A stretch of DNA of 64,000 nt, from positions 18,192,189 to 18,256,188 of the forward strand of contig OX463852.1 in NCBI GenBank assembly GCA_949825065.1, given 5' to 3'. Below, piece after piece: positions 10,906-20,850 of the stretch (position 1 is its first letter; every line of letters starts with the position of its first letter). The notes below the pieces were generated by a model. The model was given only the letters and a program-made list of their open reading frames with translations. It had not been told where the DNA came from and did not search any database. Position numbers and translations under genes: made by a program. This DNA comes from Odontocerum albicorne. Its lineage: Eukaryota > Arthropoda > Insecta > Trichoptera > Odontoceridae.

Positions 10906-11699
10906 ATGATGAGTCATCGAACTGGCGTGGATCAGCCATAACTATGCACAAAACAGAGCGATCGGGCATAGATATATTAAGGTGTATGAAAAATGAAACA
11001 TTTAGCAAACATCTAGATAATGACTATTTGGTTTATGTGCTTGATGCACTTGAAAGGCTGGAGGCGGAAAATATAAAAGAGTAAAGGCTTTGCAAGACAA
11101 CCGGAAGTAAGTAAGGGGTATATATTTTACTAAGCGAACTGGGCGCATGTTATGACGCATAGTAGATTTTTGCTGAGTATTATATTGAAATTATCTTCTC
11201 AAATTCAAAGAAAGAGAAAAATGTTATTTATATATGCAGATCTTAGAAGTAGAAATTACCTGGAACCCAATGAAGATATCTACGCGCCTGTTTACACGTA
11301 CACACATTACTTACAGGGAAAAACAGCGAATCTCTTGTTGATTGACGATCTTGGTTTAATATACCTGACGATTATTTGCGCCAGCGTCAATTCACATTTT
11401 TTTCGGTGTCTTATACACGAATTAAACTATTAAGAGCGTCATCGTCATCACTCATACAAGGAATGACTTTGTTTAACGAGTTTTCCGATATCAATATCTT
11501 TCATATCTCAATTAATAAATTGAGGATTAGTTATTTTATAAACTTTGGAGACAAAATAACTGAGTCAACTCACTGCACTGAGATGAATCATTGCTCCATT
11601 AGTATCATTTATAGATTTGTTTTTATTTATTTAAATTTTTTTATACTATGAACTACTTTCATATAATTAGGTCAAATCTTTTTTTAATTAAAATTTGGA
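10906..11699. other. No recognised feature
   Basis: Three plus-strand open frames of 74-93 codons (10860-11651) overlap each other and have no recognisable domain. No gene is called. Confidence 0.4.
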
Positions 11700-12240
11700 A
11701 GAAGGAAGACATATCAAGAGTATTTGCAACAATTCAAATGAAAATGTCAAATGGGGATTGCTAATGCTGATGACATGACAGTGTTAGTGGAGATGTATGT
11801 GAATTGCTAATGCTGATGACATGTCAGTGTTAGTGGAGATGTATGTGGATTGCTTATGCTGATGACATGACAGTGTTAGTGGAGATGTATGTGGATTGCT
11901 TATGCTGATGACATGACAGTGTTAGTGGAGATGTATGTGGATTGCTAATGCTGATGACATGACAGTGTTAGTGGAGATGTATGTGGATTGCTTATGCTGA
12001 TGACATGGCAGTGTTAGTGGAGATGTATGTGGATTGCTTATGCTGATGACATGACAGTGTTAGTGGAGATGTATGTGGATTGCTTATGCTGATGACATGG
12101 CAGTGTTAGTGGAGAAGTATGTGGATTGCTAATGCTGATGACATGACAGTGTTAGTGGAGAATGAGGATGAATTATAGAGTTTTGTAAATAATAAGAAAT
12201 ATGAAGAGAAAAATATGATAATGAACGTTGCGAAATATCA
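11700..12240 (+). pseudogene. Reverse transcriptase fragment carrying an expanded active-site repeat
   Basis: The repeat unit at 11757-12161 translates in one frame as AYADDMTVLVEMYV, which is motif C of a non-LTR reverse transcriptase. The downstream flank, in the frame of the last copy, continues as LVENEDEL, a stop, then SFVNNKKYEEKNMIMNVAK. That is the normal sequence following YADD in these enzymes (two helices, then N-V-x-K). This is therefore the palm-domain remnant of a LINE in which the catalytic segment was duplicated about ninefold. The 46-bp period shifts frame at each unit, so no product is possible. Confidence 0.75.
11757..12161. repeat. 46-bp minisatellite, 8.8 copies
   Basis: Units begin ATTGCTTATGCTGATGACAT at 11757, 11803, 11849, 11895, 11941, 11987, 12033, 12079 and 12125. 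The spacing is exactly 46 bp throughout. Copies differ at only a few positions: TAATGC or TTATGC at the fifth base onward, GACATGACA, GACATGTCA or GACATGGCA, and GAGATG or GAGAAG. High identity implies recent expansion. Confidence 0.97.
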
Positions 12241-12327
12241 CGGTGACATTTCGCAAAATTCATTCTCACGAGGAATTTGGGTCTCGTCGATTTTTTTTAC
12301 CATGCTTTCGCTAGTAACTGCCATGTA

Positions 12328-13012
12328 AAGGGTACGTCACGTCCATATCATCTGATCCAATGGGTGTTGCTTGACCATTTTTTAATTAAATTATTTTTTG
12401 TTTGTGGATTTTTACATGATTACAGATTTCAACATTTTTTTTTTCTAACTCCGATGATTTTACGACACACGCTGATTCTTGCGTTTGTAGGGGTTTACGA
12501 TAACTTATATTACTCAGAACTGGTAGGATAATGAAATAAAAACCATTTTATTCAGGTAAAAACTGCCTAAATATTTTGTAAAATTGTAACTTGTAAAAGA
12601 AGCACACCTCAGTGTTCAAATACAGTATATTTAGGTAGCTACACTCCCCCAAAAAAATAAGCCTGAGATTATCATACATTCCTTCATGGGGTAATTGTCA
12701 ATGTCAAATTTTGACCATTACTTAAGTACTAGACAAAATATTTAGGCTGTTTTTCCTGAATAAAATGGTTTTTGTTTCATTCACCTAGCTAGGGTTTACC
12801 AGTTCTGAGTAAGATAAGTTATCGTAAACCCCTATAAACGCAAGAACCAACGTGTGTCGTAAAACAAAAATGGTTGCCATCGGAGTTAGAAAAAAAAATT
12901 GGACTCTGTAATCATGTAGGAATTCACAAACAAAAAAAATCATTAAATTATAAAATGGCCATGCAACCAATTATATTTTTTCTGGAACACTTGAAATGGA
13001 CGGACCCTAAAA
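12328..13012. mobile_element. Foldback (long inverted repeat) element, ~685 bp
   Basis: The arm at about 12328-12582 is the imperfect reverse complement of about 12719-13012. Shared blocks include GGGGTTTACGATAACTTAT, AAACCATTTTATTCAGG, CCTAAATATTTTGT, CTAACTCCGATG and TTTACATGATTACAGA. The outer ends are AGGGTACGTC and its partner GACGGACCCT. The two arms even give similar peptides (FLHDYR, FFLTPM, LAF-GVYDNL), which is a consequence of the symmetry and not evidence of a gene. The ~135-bp centre is not symmetric. No transposase is present, so it is non-autonomous. Confidence 0.8.
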
Positions 13013-13076
13013 AACAATGAAGTAAGATTTAGTTGTCTGAGATACCTTCAGAATTTTATTATACAACACTGTCAAT

Positions 13077-13281
13077 ATTGTTTTGAAAATAAGTTTACTC
13101 CATTTTATAACCCAACGGCGTAAAGTTCACCAAACCAATGTTATTGTTTTAAAAATAAGTTTACTCCATTTTATAACCACCGGAGTGAAGTTCACCAAAC
13201 CAATGTTATGAAAATAAGTTTACTCCATTTTATAACCCACCGCCCTGAAATTCACCAAATCAACGTAATTGTTTTGAAAAA
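13077..13281. repeat. ~66-bp tandem repeat, 3 copies
   Basis: AAGTTTACTCCATTTTATAA recurs three times with starts at 13077 and 13143 (66-bp period) and about 13208 (7 bases shortened). Each unit ends in a GTTCACCAAACCAATG-like segment. The inner GC-rich bases (CCCAACGGCG, CCACCGGAG, CCCACCGCCC) vary the most. Confidence 0.85.
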
Positions 13282-13559
13282 AAAGTTACCCATGAAAATA
13301 TAATGGTTATAATTCAAGTGCTGTTTTTTTTTGATTTGTTAGTATTTAACGCTGTCCATGACCTAATGATAACATTATTATTTGTCATTTCATTAAAAAC
13401 AGGTATAATTAAATAACCTGGAAATACCCAAAATAAAAACAGAAAATACAGGGCAGGCTATTCCAAGTTACGCCCTGAATATACTGATAAAGGGAGTTCC
13501 AAATAAAACGTAAACGGCAATACTTAAAACACGGATATAATCGAAATAAAATAATTTAT

Positions 13560-13785
13560 CTATATTTGAGAGCAATCTGATATGGTTTGGGTACGTGGAA
13601 CGATTGAATGAAAAAAGACTAACAAAACAAATATACGAACACAGTGGAAATGTGAGTGAAAGGCGTGGTAGAGGAAGATCGAGGAAAATATGATTGGATT
13701 AAGTTAATGATATTTTAAAAGAAGGAAATGTAAGAAGTAAGAGAAATATTAGGTTTATGGATGTGGAAGAGGCGAAATTTCAGTT
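13560..13785 (+). pseudogene. Non-LTR retrotransposon 3' fragment (short)
   Basis: Pieces LIWFGYVERLNEKRLTKQIY and SERRGRGRSRKI appear, the latter the family's GRGRPRKVW block, then ILKEGNVRS and FMDVEEAKF. The 5' flank and the terminal GGCGTGATGG are lost. Confidence 0.65.
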
Positions 13786-13999
13786 GATTTTTAAATAGAA
13801 TTTAGTAAATAAGGGTTCTAGATATAAATCAATCCAATAATTCATCCCTTCAAAACCGTGGTTTAATATAATAAGAACGAACAAGATGGAAATGCCAATC
13901 ATGAGTCGTGGCGGATGGGCCACTGGGTAGACGATCGAAGCACATCGGCATGTTTTGTTTTTCAAATTTATATTTTATTTAAAGAATATATATGACCAA

Positions 14000-14124
14000 A
14001 ATCGTAGGTATCATTATACTCCCGAATACTAGGCGGGAAAAATCGTAGGTATCATTATACTCCCGAATACTAGGCGGAAAAAATCGTAGGTATCATTATA
14101 CTCCCGAATACTAGGCGGAAAAAA
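14000..14124. repeat. 41-bp tandem repeat, 3 copies
   Basis: ATCGTAGGTATCATTATACT followed by CCCGAATACTAGGCGG recurs at 14001, 14042 and 14083 with nearly perfect identity. The following AATACCAGTGTCATTTGAGA resembles the flank of a single related copy at about 29.99 kb, so the unit belongs to a dispersed repeat. Confidence 0.95.
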
Positions 14125-14705
14125 TACCAGTGTCATTTGAGAGAAGTATTAGGTATATATCGATTGTTAAATTTTTAGAGTTTAATCAAAAGATTACGAG
14201 TATATTGTCTAAAAATGTTTTTTTTAATTTAATTTGTTATATTGACTATTATATTCGCATTTTTGGCTTTAATGCGGTGGCATAAGTAATCGAAGTGTGG
14301 GTGGATTGCCTATTAAAGAATATAGGCTACAAAAATGTCCGCGTTTTGATAATATCTTCTAGTTTTAGAATCGTGTCCAGTTTTATGTGCATCCATGACA
14401 ATCTTAAGCCTATTTTCTTTACATTTAGTTTCACTGCTCAGTATCTTAAAGATAAAGCGTTTTTTTGTACATTTAATCCTTGCTCAAGGAATAATCTATA
14501 CAATGATAAGGATACAAACGGTCTTAAAATCTATTGGGTAGTTCTCAAGATTAGCGCGTACATACAGATCGACAACGATAATTAATTTTAGTATAGTAAA
14601 TATTTGTTGAATACAGTACAAGCGAGCGGTTTTAGAGAAAAAGGAAAATGTATTTCATTAGTATATCCTTCAACGTATTGGAAATGGTGTTCAGACATAA
14701 TTAAG
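14125..14705. other. No recognised feature
   Basis: AT-rich. A 96-codon plus-strand open frame (14295-14585) has no recognisable domain. Confidence 0.4.
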
Positions 14706-14974
14706 AGTCTGTCCGGGATACAATTTTGTCTTCGACCCCTTTAATCGAAATCTCGGGTTTAGAGCAACTGGAGTAGGCACGGAATTCGCACGTTTGAAAG
14801 ACTTTTCCACGAATGAAGGAGCAACAACACTCGAACATTATTAAGTAAACTATTTTACCATACTAGACTGGGACCCTTTTTTTTAAATGTTTTTTTTCGG
14901 GTACCATCGGGAATCGAATCTTAAACACCTGGGTGGAAGTCATTCACACCACCAACTAGGCCACGGAGGTAATA
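14706..14974 (-). repeat. tRNA-derived SINE, near full length
   Basis: On the minus strand an A box TGGCCTAGTTGG (14952-14963) and B box GATTCGATTCCC (about 14909-14921) are followed by the same body as the 5.5-kb copy: GGGTCCCAGTCTAG, TGTTGTTGCTCC, GTGCGAATTCCGTGCC and CGATTAAAGGGGTCGAAG. At about 270 bp it is the best copy for defining the family. Confidence 0.85.
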
Positions 14975-15115
14975 AAGAAAAATGACGATATGCGAAAAAA
15001 TAGACTGGTAATATTTTAAGGGTAAAATGCCTAAACGCGAGAAAAAAGGCTGGTTATCTTCTTTTGGGTAAAATGTGAAAAAAAAACTGGTAATCTTTTT
15101 TGGGAAAAAGATCTA
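14975..15115. repeat. Short imperfect tandem repeat
   Basis: Three imperfect copies of a unit containing ACTGGTAAT, TTTT and GGGTAAAATG, about 45-50 bp each. A further AGACTGGTAAT piece lies just beyond the palindromic mariner at 16.28 kb, so that element probably inserted into this small array. Confidence 0.6.
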
Positions 15116-15289
15116 TTGGGTGTTAACATAAGTTGTGTCCGTTTTTTTTTTCAATTTAAAAATGAGCACCAAAAGTAAAACAAAATGGTAAATGTTATAC
15201 GTCATTTGAAAGAAAATTTTCTGCTCTACAAGATATTGTGTTTGCTTTTACGTTACATATATTATTTTATTTGATTACAAGCCTTCAAA

Positions 15290-15775
15290 ATGGAACGTCA
15301 AATAGACGAAAGTGAGCGTTTTCGACACCTCCTTCTGTTCGCATTCAATCGAGGAAATAAAGCTACCAAAGCTGCTCGCGATATTTGCGAAGTGTACGGT
15401 GAAGATGCTATGAATTAAAGGACAGCTCGTCGATAGTTTTTGCGTTTCAAAGACGGTTATTTTTACCTGAAAGACATGGAGCATTCCGGACGACCAGTGG
15501 ACTTCGATGAGGACCGCTTAAACCATGTTATTCATGAATATCCCCTTCAAACGACCGTAGAATTGGCTGAGCAGATGAATTGTAGTCACATGACTGTATA
15601 CCGCCATCTTAAATCAATGGGAAAAGACCAGAAGTTCGGCGCTTGGGTTCCACATGTTTTGAGTGAAAACAACAAAAATCAACGTTCGACAATATCTGCT
15701 GGTTTGCTCGCCCGTCATCGAGCTACGCATGGCCACGAGCAAAGGTTCCTTTACCGCATCATTACTGGTGATTAA
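15290..15775 (+). pseudogene. mariner transposase N-terminal half, left arm
   Basis: Starting with ATG at 15290, the frame encodes MERQIDESERFRHLLLFAFN, then NRGNKATKAARDICEVYGED. This is the helix-turn-helix region of a SETMAR-like mariner transposase. In-frame stops lie at 15416-15418 (TAA) and 15434-15436 (TAG). The frame then continues with KDMEHSGRPVDFDEDRL, HMTVYRHLKSMGK, GAWVPHVLSENNKNQRS and RFLYRIITGD, ending at the first catalytic Asp (15770-15772), where the next codon is TAA instead of Glu. The DD34D core beyond is missing. Confidence 0.85.
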
Positions 15776-15862
15776 AAATGGTTTGAAAATGGTGATGAAA
15801 AAAAAATAGTGATGAAAAATGTTTGAAGGGGATCTTCATGCATAATATGGTTTAAGCGGTCT

Positions 15863-16084
15863 TCATCGAAGTCCACTGGTCGTCCGGGTACGCTCCATGC
15901 CTTTCAGGCCGAAATTACCGTTCTTGAAACACAAAAACCATTGACGAGCTGTCCTTTCATTTATAGCATCTTCACCGTACACTTCGCAAATATCGCGAGC
16001 AGCTTTGGCAGCTTTATTTCCTCGATTGAATGCGAACAGAAGGAGGTGTCGAAAATGCTCACTTTCGTCTACTTGACGTTCCAT
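15863..16084 (-). pseudogene. mariner transposase N-terminus, right arm
   Basis: A minus-strand frame of 73 codons encodes MERQVDESEHFRHLLLFAFN, then RGNKAAKAARDICEVYGEDA and INERTARQWFLCFKNGNF. It lacks the two stops seen in the left arm: the stop positions read Glu and Trp. It shifts frame near the SGRPVDFDE block, and the gene ends at the palindrome centre. Its purpose today, if any, would be structural, since only the DNA-binding region is encoded. Confidence 0.85.
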
Positions 16085-16274
16085 TTTGAAGGCTTGTAAT
16101 CAAATAAAATAATATATGTAACGTAAAATCAAACACAATATCTTGTAGAGCAGAAAATTTTCTTTCGAATGACGTATAACATTTACCATTTTATTTTACT
16201 TTTGGTGCTCATTTTTAAATTGAAAAAAAAAACGGACACAACTTATGTTAACACCTAAAATAATATATGTGGGA

Positions 16275-16360
16275 ACAATAGACTGGTAATTTATTTTGGA
16301 TACCATCTAGAATAGAGTAGAATATACGCGTTCCACTACCTAAACCACGGAGCTCGCCAT
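16275..16360 (-). repeat. SINE head fragment
   Basis: On the minus strand, GAGCTCCGTGGTTTAGGTAG followed by TGGAACGCG and ending GATGGTATCC resembles the tRNA-like head of the local SINE family with its B box eroded. It mirrors the SINE on the other side of the palindromic element. Confidence 0.4.
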
Positions 16361-16749
16361 GGCACAACATGAAGTTAAAATGGCACTCAAACTAAAAATA
16401 AATTATTCCAGAATATCTTACTGTAAACGATACACCCAACCCTGGTAATAATGATGTCATTTAGATATAATCTCTCTAAGAATAATTATAATTTGCATAA
16501 AATATAACTAACATTCATAAAGCTTAACGTAAACAATTCTTAATCGAATGGATGAGTAGTCCTCGTGAATATAAATAAAAAACTGACCATTTGACATTCC
16601 AACGTTATTGAAAACATGTTTTACAATAATATGATATGTTCTTACTGTACTTACTGGTTTTTATACGCCCAAATATTTCGTAATCCAGATGTTACGAACT
16701 TTTGTACGTGACAATATTAGATTTTATTATGTCAATTATAAAACATAAA
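16361..16749. other. No recognised feature
   Basis: AT-rich DNA with no recognisable coding or repeat signature. Confidence 0.45.
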
Positions 16750-17235
16750 AGTAAGATAAAGAAGAGTAATCCGAGATGGTTTGGGCATGAATAAATACTA
16801 ACAAAACATATATACAGTCGCAATATGAGTGGAACGCATGTTAGAGCAAGAACAAGGAATGTATGGTTGGATCTAAAAAATATTTTAAAAGAAGGAAATT
16901 TGTCAGTATACGTATTGAAGTAATTGGGGGTGAATGTAGAGGAATGAGGGGAGGCTGATTGATGTGTTGAGAATTATGAAGAAAAGCACTTAGATGGGTT
17001 GGACAAGAAAGAACGAATGGAAAAAGGCCAACAAAACAAATATGCAATGAAAATGCGAGTGGATGGTGTGATAAAAGAAGATCAAGGAACGTATGGTAGG
17101 ATCAAGTAATATTTTGAAAGAAGGAAATGTTAAAAGTCAGCGAAATCGTAAAAGTTGTACGTTGCGTGTGTCGCGATAGGAGACTGGCGCCTCTCCTCTC
17201 TGCCTACCCAGACACAGGGACGGTGTGAAATATGT
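16750..17235 (+). pseudogene. Two head-to-tail non-LTR retrotransposon 3' fragments
   Basis: The same family motif set appears twice. From 16750 to about 16900: KIKKSNPRWFGHE, TKHIYSRNMSG, ARTRNVWLD, ILKEGN. From about 16905 to 17235: a block equivalent to RDECRG, LRIMKKSTMGWTR, SGWCDKRRSRNVW, ILKEGNVKSQRNRKSC, then SLLSAYP. The second ends with GGTGTGAAATATG, a decayed form of the usual GGCGTGATGG terminus. Either two insertions or an internal duplication would explain this. Confidence 0.65.
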
Positions 17236-18754
17236 TTGTTTCAGTTTATCTATTGTTGACTGTAATGGAGAAACGTCATCAAACGGTCAACTATAGATAA
17301 GCTGAAAAATGATGTAGAGACATGAATATTACTAGATCTACCAAAGGAAACCTTGTAAAGACATTGATTTTTTCCAATCTTTCTACGTGACGTCTAAATA
17401 TGTACATTAAGAGAAAGGTAATGCAAGAAGAAAGACGTTCTGGAGATGTGGTGACGTATGTTGCGTGTACAATAAACAGCACGCAGAATAAATTTATCAA
17501 TTCTGGACGAATCGTTAATTGAACAGGGTTTGTCTTTAATTATACAACTGCGAGTCCTTAGATGCATACTTCAGCCATATTATAAGACGGGAAGATACAA
17601 TGAAGACTGGTAATCAAATGAATCCCGATCACGACGAAAGCTTGGTAAGATTTAGCCATTATTCAATAGCACCACATATCCTAAGCTTCTAATTTAATAT
17701 GGTGGCACGAGTAAATGTCCATAGCAGATTCTGCATTTTGAAGAAGAAACTTCGTGTCATCTCCGCAATTATTTTATTTCTTGAGACTAGTTCAATTGAA
17801 CATTCTGCCAGAAATATTTATATTGTTGGACTCACTCAACAAATTTATTATTTATATCAAATTTTAAGTTGACGCCGAGAACGCTCATATATGGTCAAGT
17901 TAGGAGCAAGCAAACGAGGATAATTTTGCGTACTTTAGGATAACTTCCTAAAATACCCTCACAGGCCTTATCTAACAAGGAAATGTAAAAACATTTGTTT
18001 GGTTAAATTAACTTGAAGTGACTTTTTTTGGTAAAATAAATTGTTGAAAGTTAAATCATAAAGATGTTTGGTCCTAAGATCTAACATTCGAGTTGAACTG
18101 CTTAATCGTCCGATGCTTAGAGTTTTCCATTTCTATTTTATGATGACAATATAAGCATAAAACTTAAAATTTTCACTCCTTCCTATCCACACACATGTTT
18201 TTCTGTTTCTTATATTTATCACCTTTCCCTGTGTTAACAAATCTCCAATTAAATTTTCCCATTCTTTCCTACGTCTTCCTCTTGCTCCGCTTTTCATTAA
18301 TAGTTATTCAATAAATCCCAATCCTTTCCTTGAGCTAAAATTTCTCAAACTATCTTTTAAGTCCTTCCAGTATTTTCCACATAATAATAATACACTGATA
18401 TATATGTTTTAGTGCCCCATAGACTTTGTGTCCTATCGTAGTTATATGTCACAAGTAATACGAGTATGTTCATTTTTATAGCACAGTCATATCGCCTACT
18501 GAGAATCATAGTGGCGAAACTCCAAAAAATCGATTTTCGAGTTAAGACTACCAAACGAAATTAAAATGGCTCCTTTTTGACGTGCATATGTAAGTGGCGA
18601 AAGTATATTTCAACTCCTTGAAGCGGCAAGGAGGCGATATGTTCATTTTAACATTGGTATTGATCTTTGAGTTTTAGAATTCTTTGATTTTAATACATGG
18701 GTCACGAAAACTTTGATAAACCTGTTTCTTGGATATCCGTAGCTTGGGTCTTCT
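17236..18754. other. No recognised feature
   Basis: AT-rich with scattered short open frames. No domain, repeat array or terminal repeat was identified. Confidence 0.45.
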
Positions 18755-19060
18755 AGAGAACTTTTGTATTCTTCGTCTTCCTCTTATCGTTCCTCTCCAT
18801 GTTGGAGGTTGGAAATCAATATCTTCGTGCTACAGTGGAACCACTGTCAGTTAGGAGTTTCTTCTTCTTCCTGCTCATCGTTTTCCTTGCATCTTCTCCA
18901 GCAATATGACTTGGAATATTTAATATTTGTTTCCTCTTATGAAATGCCCAAAGTTTTCCAATCTTATCCTCTTAATGAAAGTGAGTATTTATTTGTCTTT
19001 ATCATGCGTCTGAGAATCTCTTTTGTATAGAAGGTGAAAAATAATAAAAGGTTGCGATAC
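18755..19060 (-). pseudogene. RTE-like retrotransposon C-terminal fragment
   Basis: The minus strand reads RLENFGHFIRGNKY, FQVILLEKMQGKR, GRRRNS and RGRRRI with stops in between. This parallels the YLGHVLRGAKYKLLHLIIQG, KIEGRR and GRRQISWLRN order seen in the copy at 24.3 kb. It is a highly eroded tail of a related element. Confidence 0.55.
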
Positions 19061-19570
19061 CCTGATCTACTAAAATAATCTGCATAGTTGAGGCACCTCA
19101 CGTATACATCAGACACAGCATATGACCGAATGTACAGACAATTTTTCAGAAGACGAAATGGCGCAGTGCATCGCAGCACGTCCGTGATCCAGATATGACA
19201 CGTCACGTCGCCGGCGGAGTGGCGCGCAGACGGGTACAGTGAGCAGCGAACAGGGCCTAATGGGAATCAAATTTAGTCGCTTCGATCATTGAGTTAGTGG
19301 AGCATCGTCTCTGCCAGTGGTGGCTTTAATCTGTATCACATTTTAAATTAGTATTAATTACCCATGGATATTTCTTCTACTGATTTTAAAAGTTCATGAA
19401 AAATTAAACACTCATGCTTTTTTTTATTTTTACCCCATTCATCTTATTCTTTGTCGACAATATGCCTTCTACGAGTCCTCCAATTCTTTGAACACTTTGC
19501 TGGAGACAGTTTGGAGAGCTTTGTGGTCAGGATCCCGCATAAAGCTTTGCTTTCCTAAGTGGTGTAAGAA

Positions 19571-19700
19571 AACATTGTCTATGCAAACCATATGGCGTGG
19601 TTTCCTAGAGAGCGTTGGTTGTGTCGTTATATAGCGCCCGTAACAAAACATTGTCTATGCAAACCAATGGCGCTGGTTTCCTAGAGTGCGTTGGTTGTGA
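19571..19700. repeat. 76-bp direct duplication
   Basis: AACATTGTCTATGCAAACCA followed by GGTTTCCTAGAG-GCGTTGG occurs at 19571 and again at 19647. The first copy contains the outer end of the left terminal repeat of the MADF-bearing element that follows. Confidence 0.8.
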
Positions 19701-20242
19701 GTGTAATGTCAAATAGCAACGCTGCCATTTGCATGACGGCCGTGATAGCGGAGCAAACAGTCGTGGAACGATTTTTCCCGTGTAGCGGACACCGTTTTAA
19801 AAAATAAGTGCAAACGTAATTTGGACCAGCGAAAATGACGAAATATTGATTGATTTTGTAAGAAATAATGAAATTTTATATAATGTGAATAGCAAATACT
19901 ATAGAAAAGCCCAGTTGAAACAAAATATGTGGAATAATATCGTTTGACGTTTCCAACTGACAGTTATGGGTTCTCATTTCTGCCGTCTGGCGGCGCGCCA
20001 GGCGACGCAAACGTAATTTAATTTGGACCAGCGAAAATGACGAAATATTGATTGATACTGTAAGAAATAGTGAAACTTTATATAATGTGAAGAGCAACTA
20101 CTATAAAAAATCCCAGGTGGAATAATATCGTTGGACGTTTCCAACTGACAGTTGTGGGTTCTCATGTCTGCCATCAGGCGGCGCGCCAGCATCACGTCAA
20201 GTTACGTGCACTATATAACGAACCCGCTTTCTTAGGAAACCG
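19599..20242. mobile_element. MADF-bearing non-autonomous DNA element (PIF/Harbinger-like)
   Basis: Imperfect ~40-bp inverted ends are present: left 19599-19644 (GGTTTCCTAGAGAGCG, GTCGTTATATAGCGCCCG, TAAC) and right 20201-20242 (GTTACGTGCACTATATAACG, CTTTCTTAGGAAACC). They enclose two tandem copies of a MADF-like coding segment. MADF/Myb DNA-binding proteins accompany the transposase in PIF/Harbinger elements, which is why I suggest that class. No transposase is present, so assignment by TIR and MADF alone is tentative. Confidence 0.55.
19811..20191 (+). pseudogene. MADF-domain fragment, tandemly duplicated (202-bp period)
   Basis: Copy 1, at about 19815-19945, reads IWTSENDEILIDFVRNNEIL, YNVNSKYYRKAQL and NMWNNI, showing the Trp, Leu-Ile, Leu-Tyr and W-x-x-I spacing of a MADF domain. 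Copy 2, from about 20016, reads IWTSENDEILIDTVRNSETL and YNVKSNYYKKSQV, then a deletion removes the W-x-x-I helix. CCAGCGAAAATGACGAAATA marks both copies 202 bp apart. Each copy ends with TCCAACTGACAGTT and a GGCGGCGCGCCAG block. It is a fragment; no upstream start or downstream exon is seen. Confidence 0.7.
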
Positions 20243-20432
20243 TAGCTTAAGAGGAAGAGTCCAAGTATATTGGACTGGCCAAGTGAGAGACTCAACAGAA
20301 CTACCCTTAGAAACTGCCCCAAGAAGACAAAGGTGATGTTTGCGCGTACTGGCTAAGCAAGCTGTGTGCGCGCAGCTGCACTCCGATACGAGAACTTAGA
20401 CTGGTAACATGTCATTCGTTATATACTCGTAT

Positions 20433-20850
20433 ACGAGGTTTGTTCAAAAACTTTATTTCTCATCAAAAAGTATTTATTAAATCATTAATATTGCCCCCTT
20501 TAAAGTAGTCGCCATAAAACAAAATACACTTTTGCCAACGTTTTTTCCAATCCGCAAAACATTTGTGGAACGCACTTTTTGGGATAGCCTTCACCTCATC
20601 CAGCTATTTTGCCTTTATCTCCTCTATGGCCGCAAAACGTTGTTCTTTCAATATCCCCTGCATCTTCGGAAACAGGAAAAAGTCGCAGGGGGCCACATCT
20701 GGCGAATACGGTGGCTGCGGCATCACGACGGTGTTGGTTTTGGCAAAACAAAATCACGAATTAGTAGTGAAGTGTGAGCCGGTGCATTATCGTGGTGCAA
20801 AATCAAGGAGCTGTTTACCCACAATTCTGATCGAACGGCGTAAAATCTAA
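20433..20850 (-). pseudogene. mariner transposase C-terminal relic
   Basis: Read on the minus strand: TNTVVMPQPPYSPDVAPCDF containing the PYSPD-x-APCD block with the third catalytic Asp, then FFLFPKMQGILKEQRFAAIE, EIKAK, VKAIPKSAFHKCFADWKKRW and QKCILFYGDYFKG. This is the end of a DD34D-type mariner transposase. The second catalytic Asp region (H-x-DNAPAH) is decayed and the N-terminal half is missing. The outer end at about 20433 (CGAGGTTTGTTCAAAAACTT) is probably the terminal inverted repeat. At least one stop and one frameshift are present. Confidence 0.8.

Larger units (their letters stand above)
15116..16258. mobile_element. Palindromic mariner-derived element, copy 1
   Basis: The arms 15116-15552 and 15821-16258 are inverted copies of each other. 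Each carries a mariner terminal sequence (TTRGGTGTTAACATAAGTTG) and the first codons of a transposase of the type found in SETMAR-like mariners. The asymmetric centre, 15553-15820, holds further transposase codons of the left gene. No catalytic core follows, so it cannot be autonomous. A perfect TA duplication is seen only partly (TA at 15114-15115). Confidence 0.88.

Noticed and set aside
11757..12161. CRISPR-like regular repeat
   Set aside because: Units are contiguous with no spacers; this is a minisatellite in a eukaryotic retrotransposon relic.
12277..12970. Pair of similar peptides on opposite strands suggesting duplicated genes
   Set aside because: They arise from the inverted arms of a foldback element; no start context, domain or codon bias supports coding.
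14295..14585. 96-codon ORF as host gene
   Set aside because: No domain, no splice or polyA context, and typical length for chance frames in this composition.
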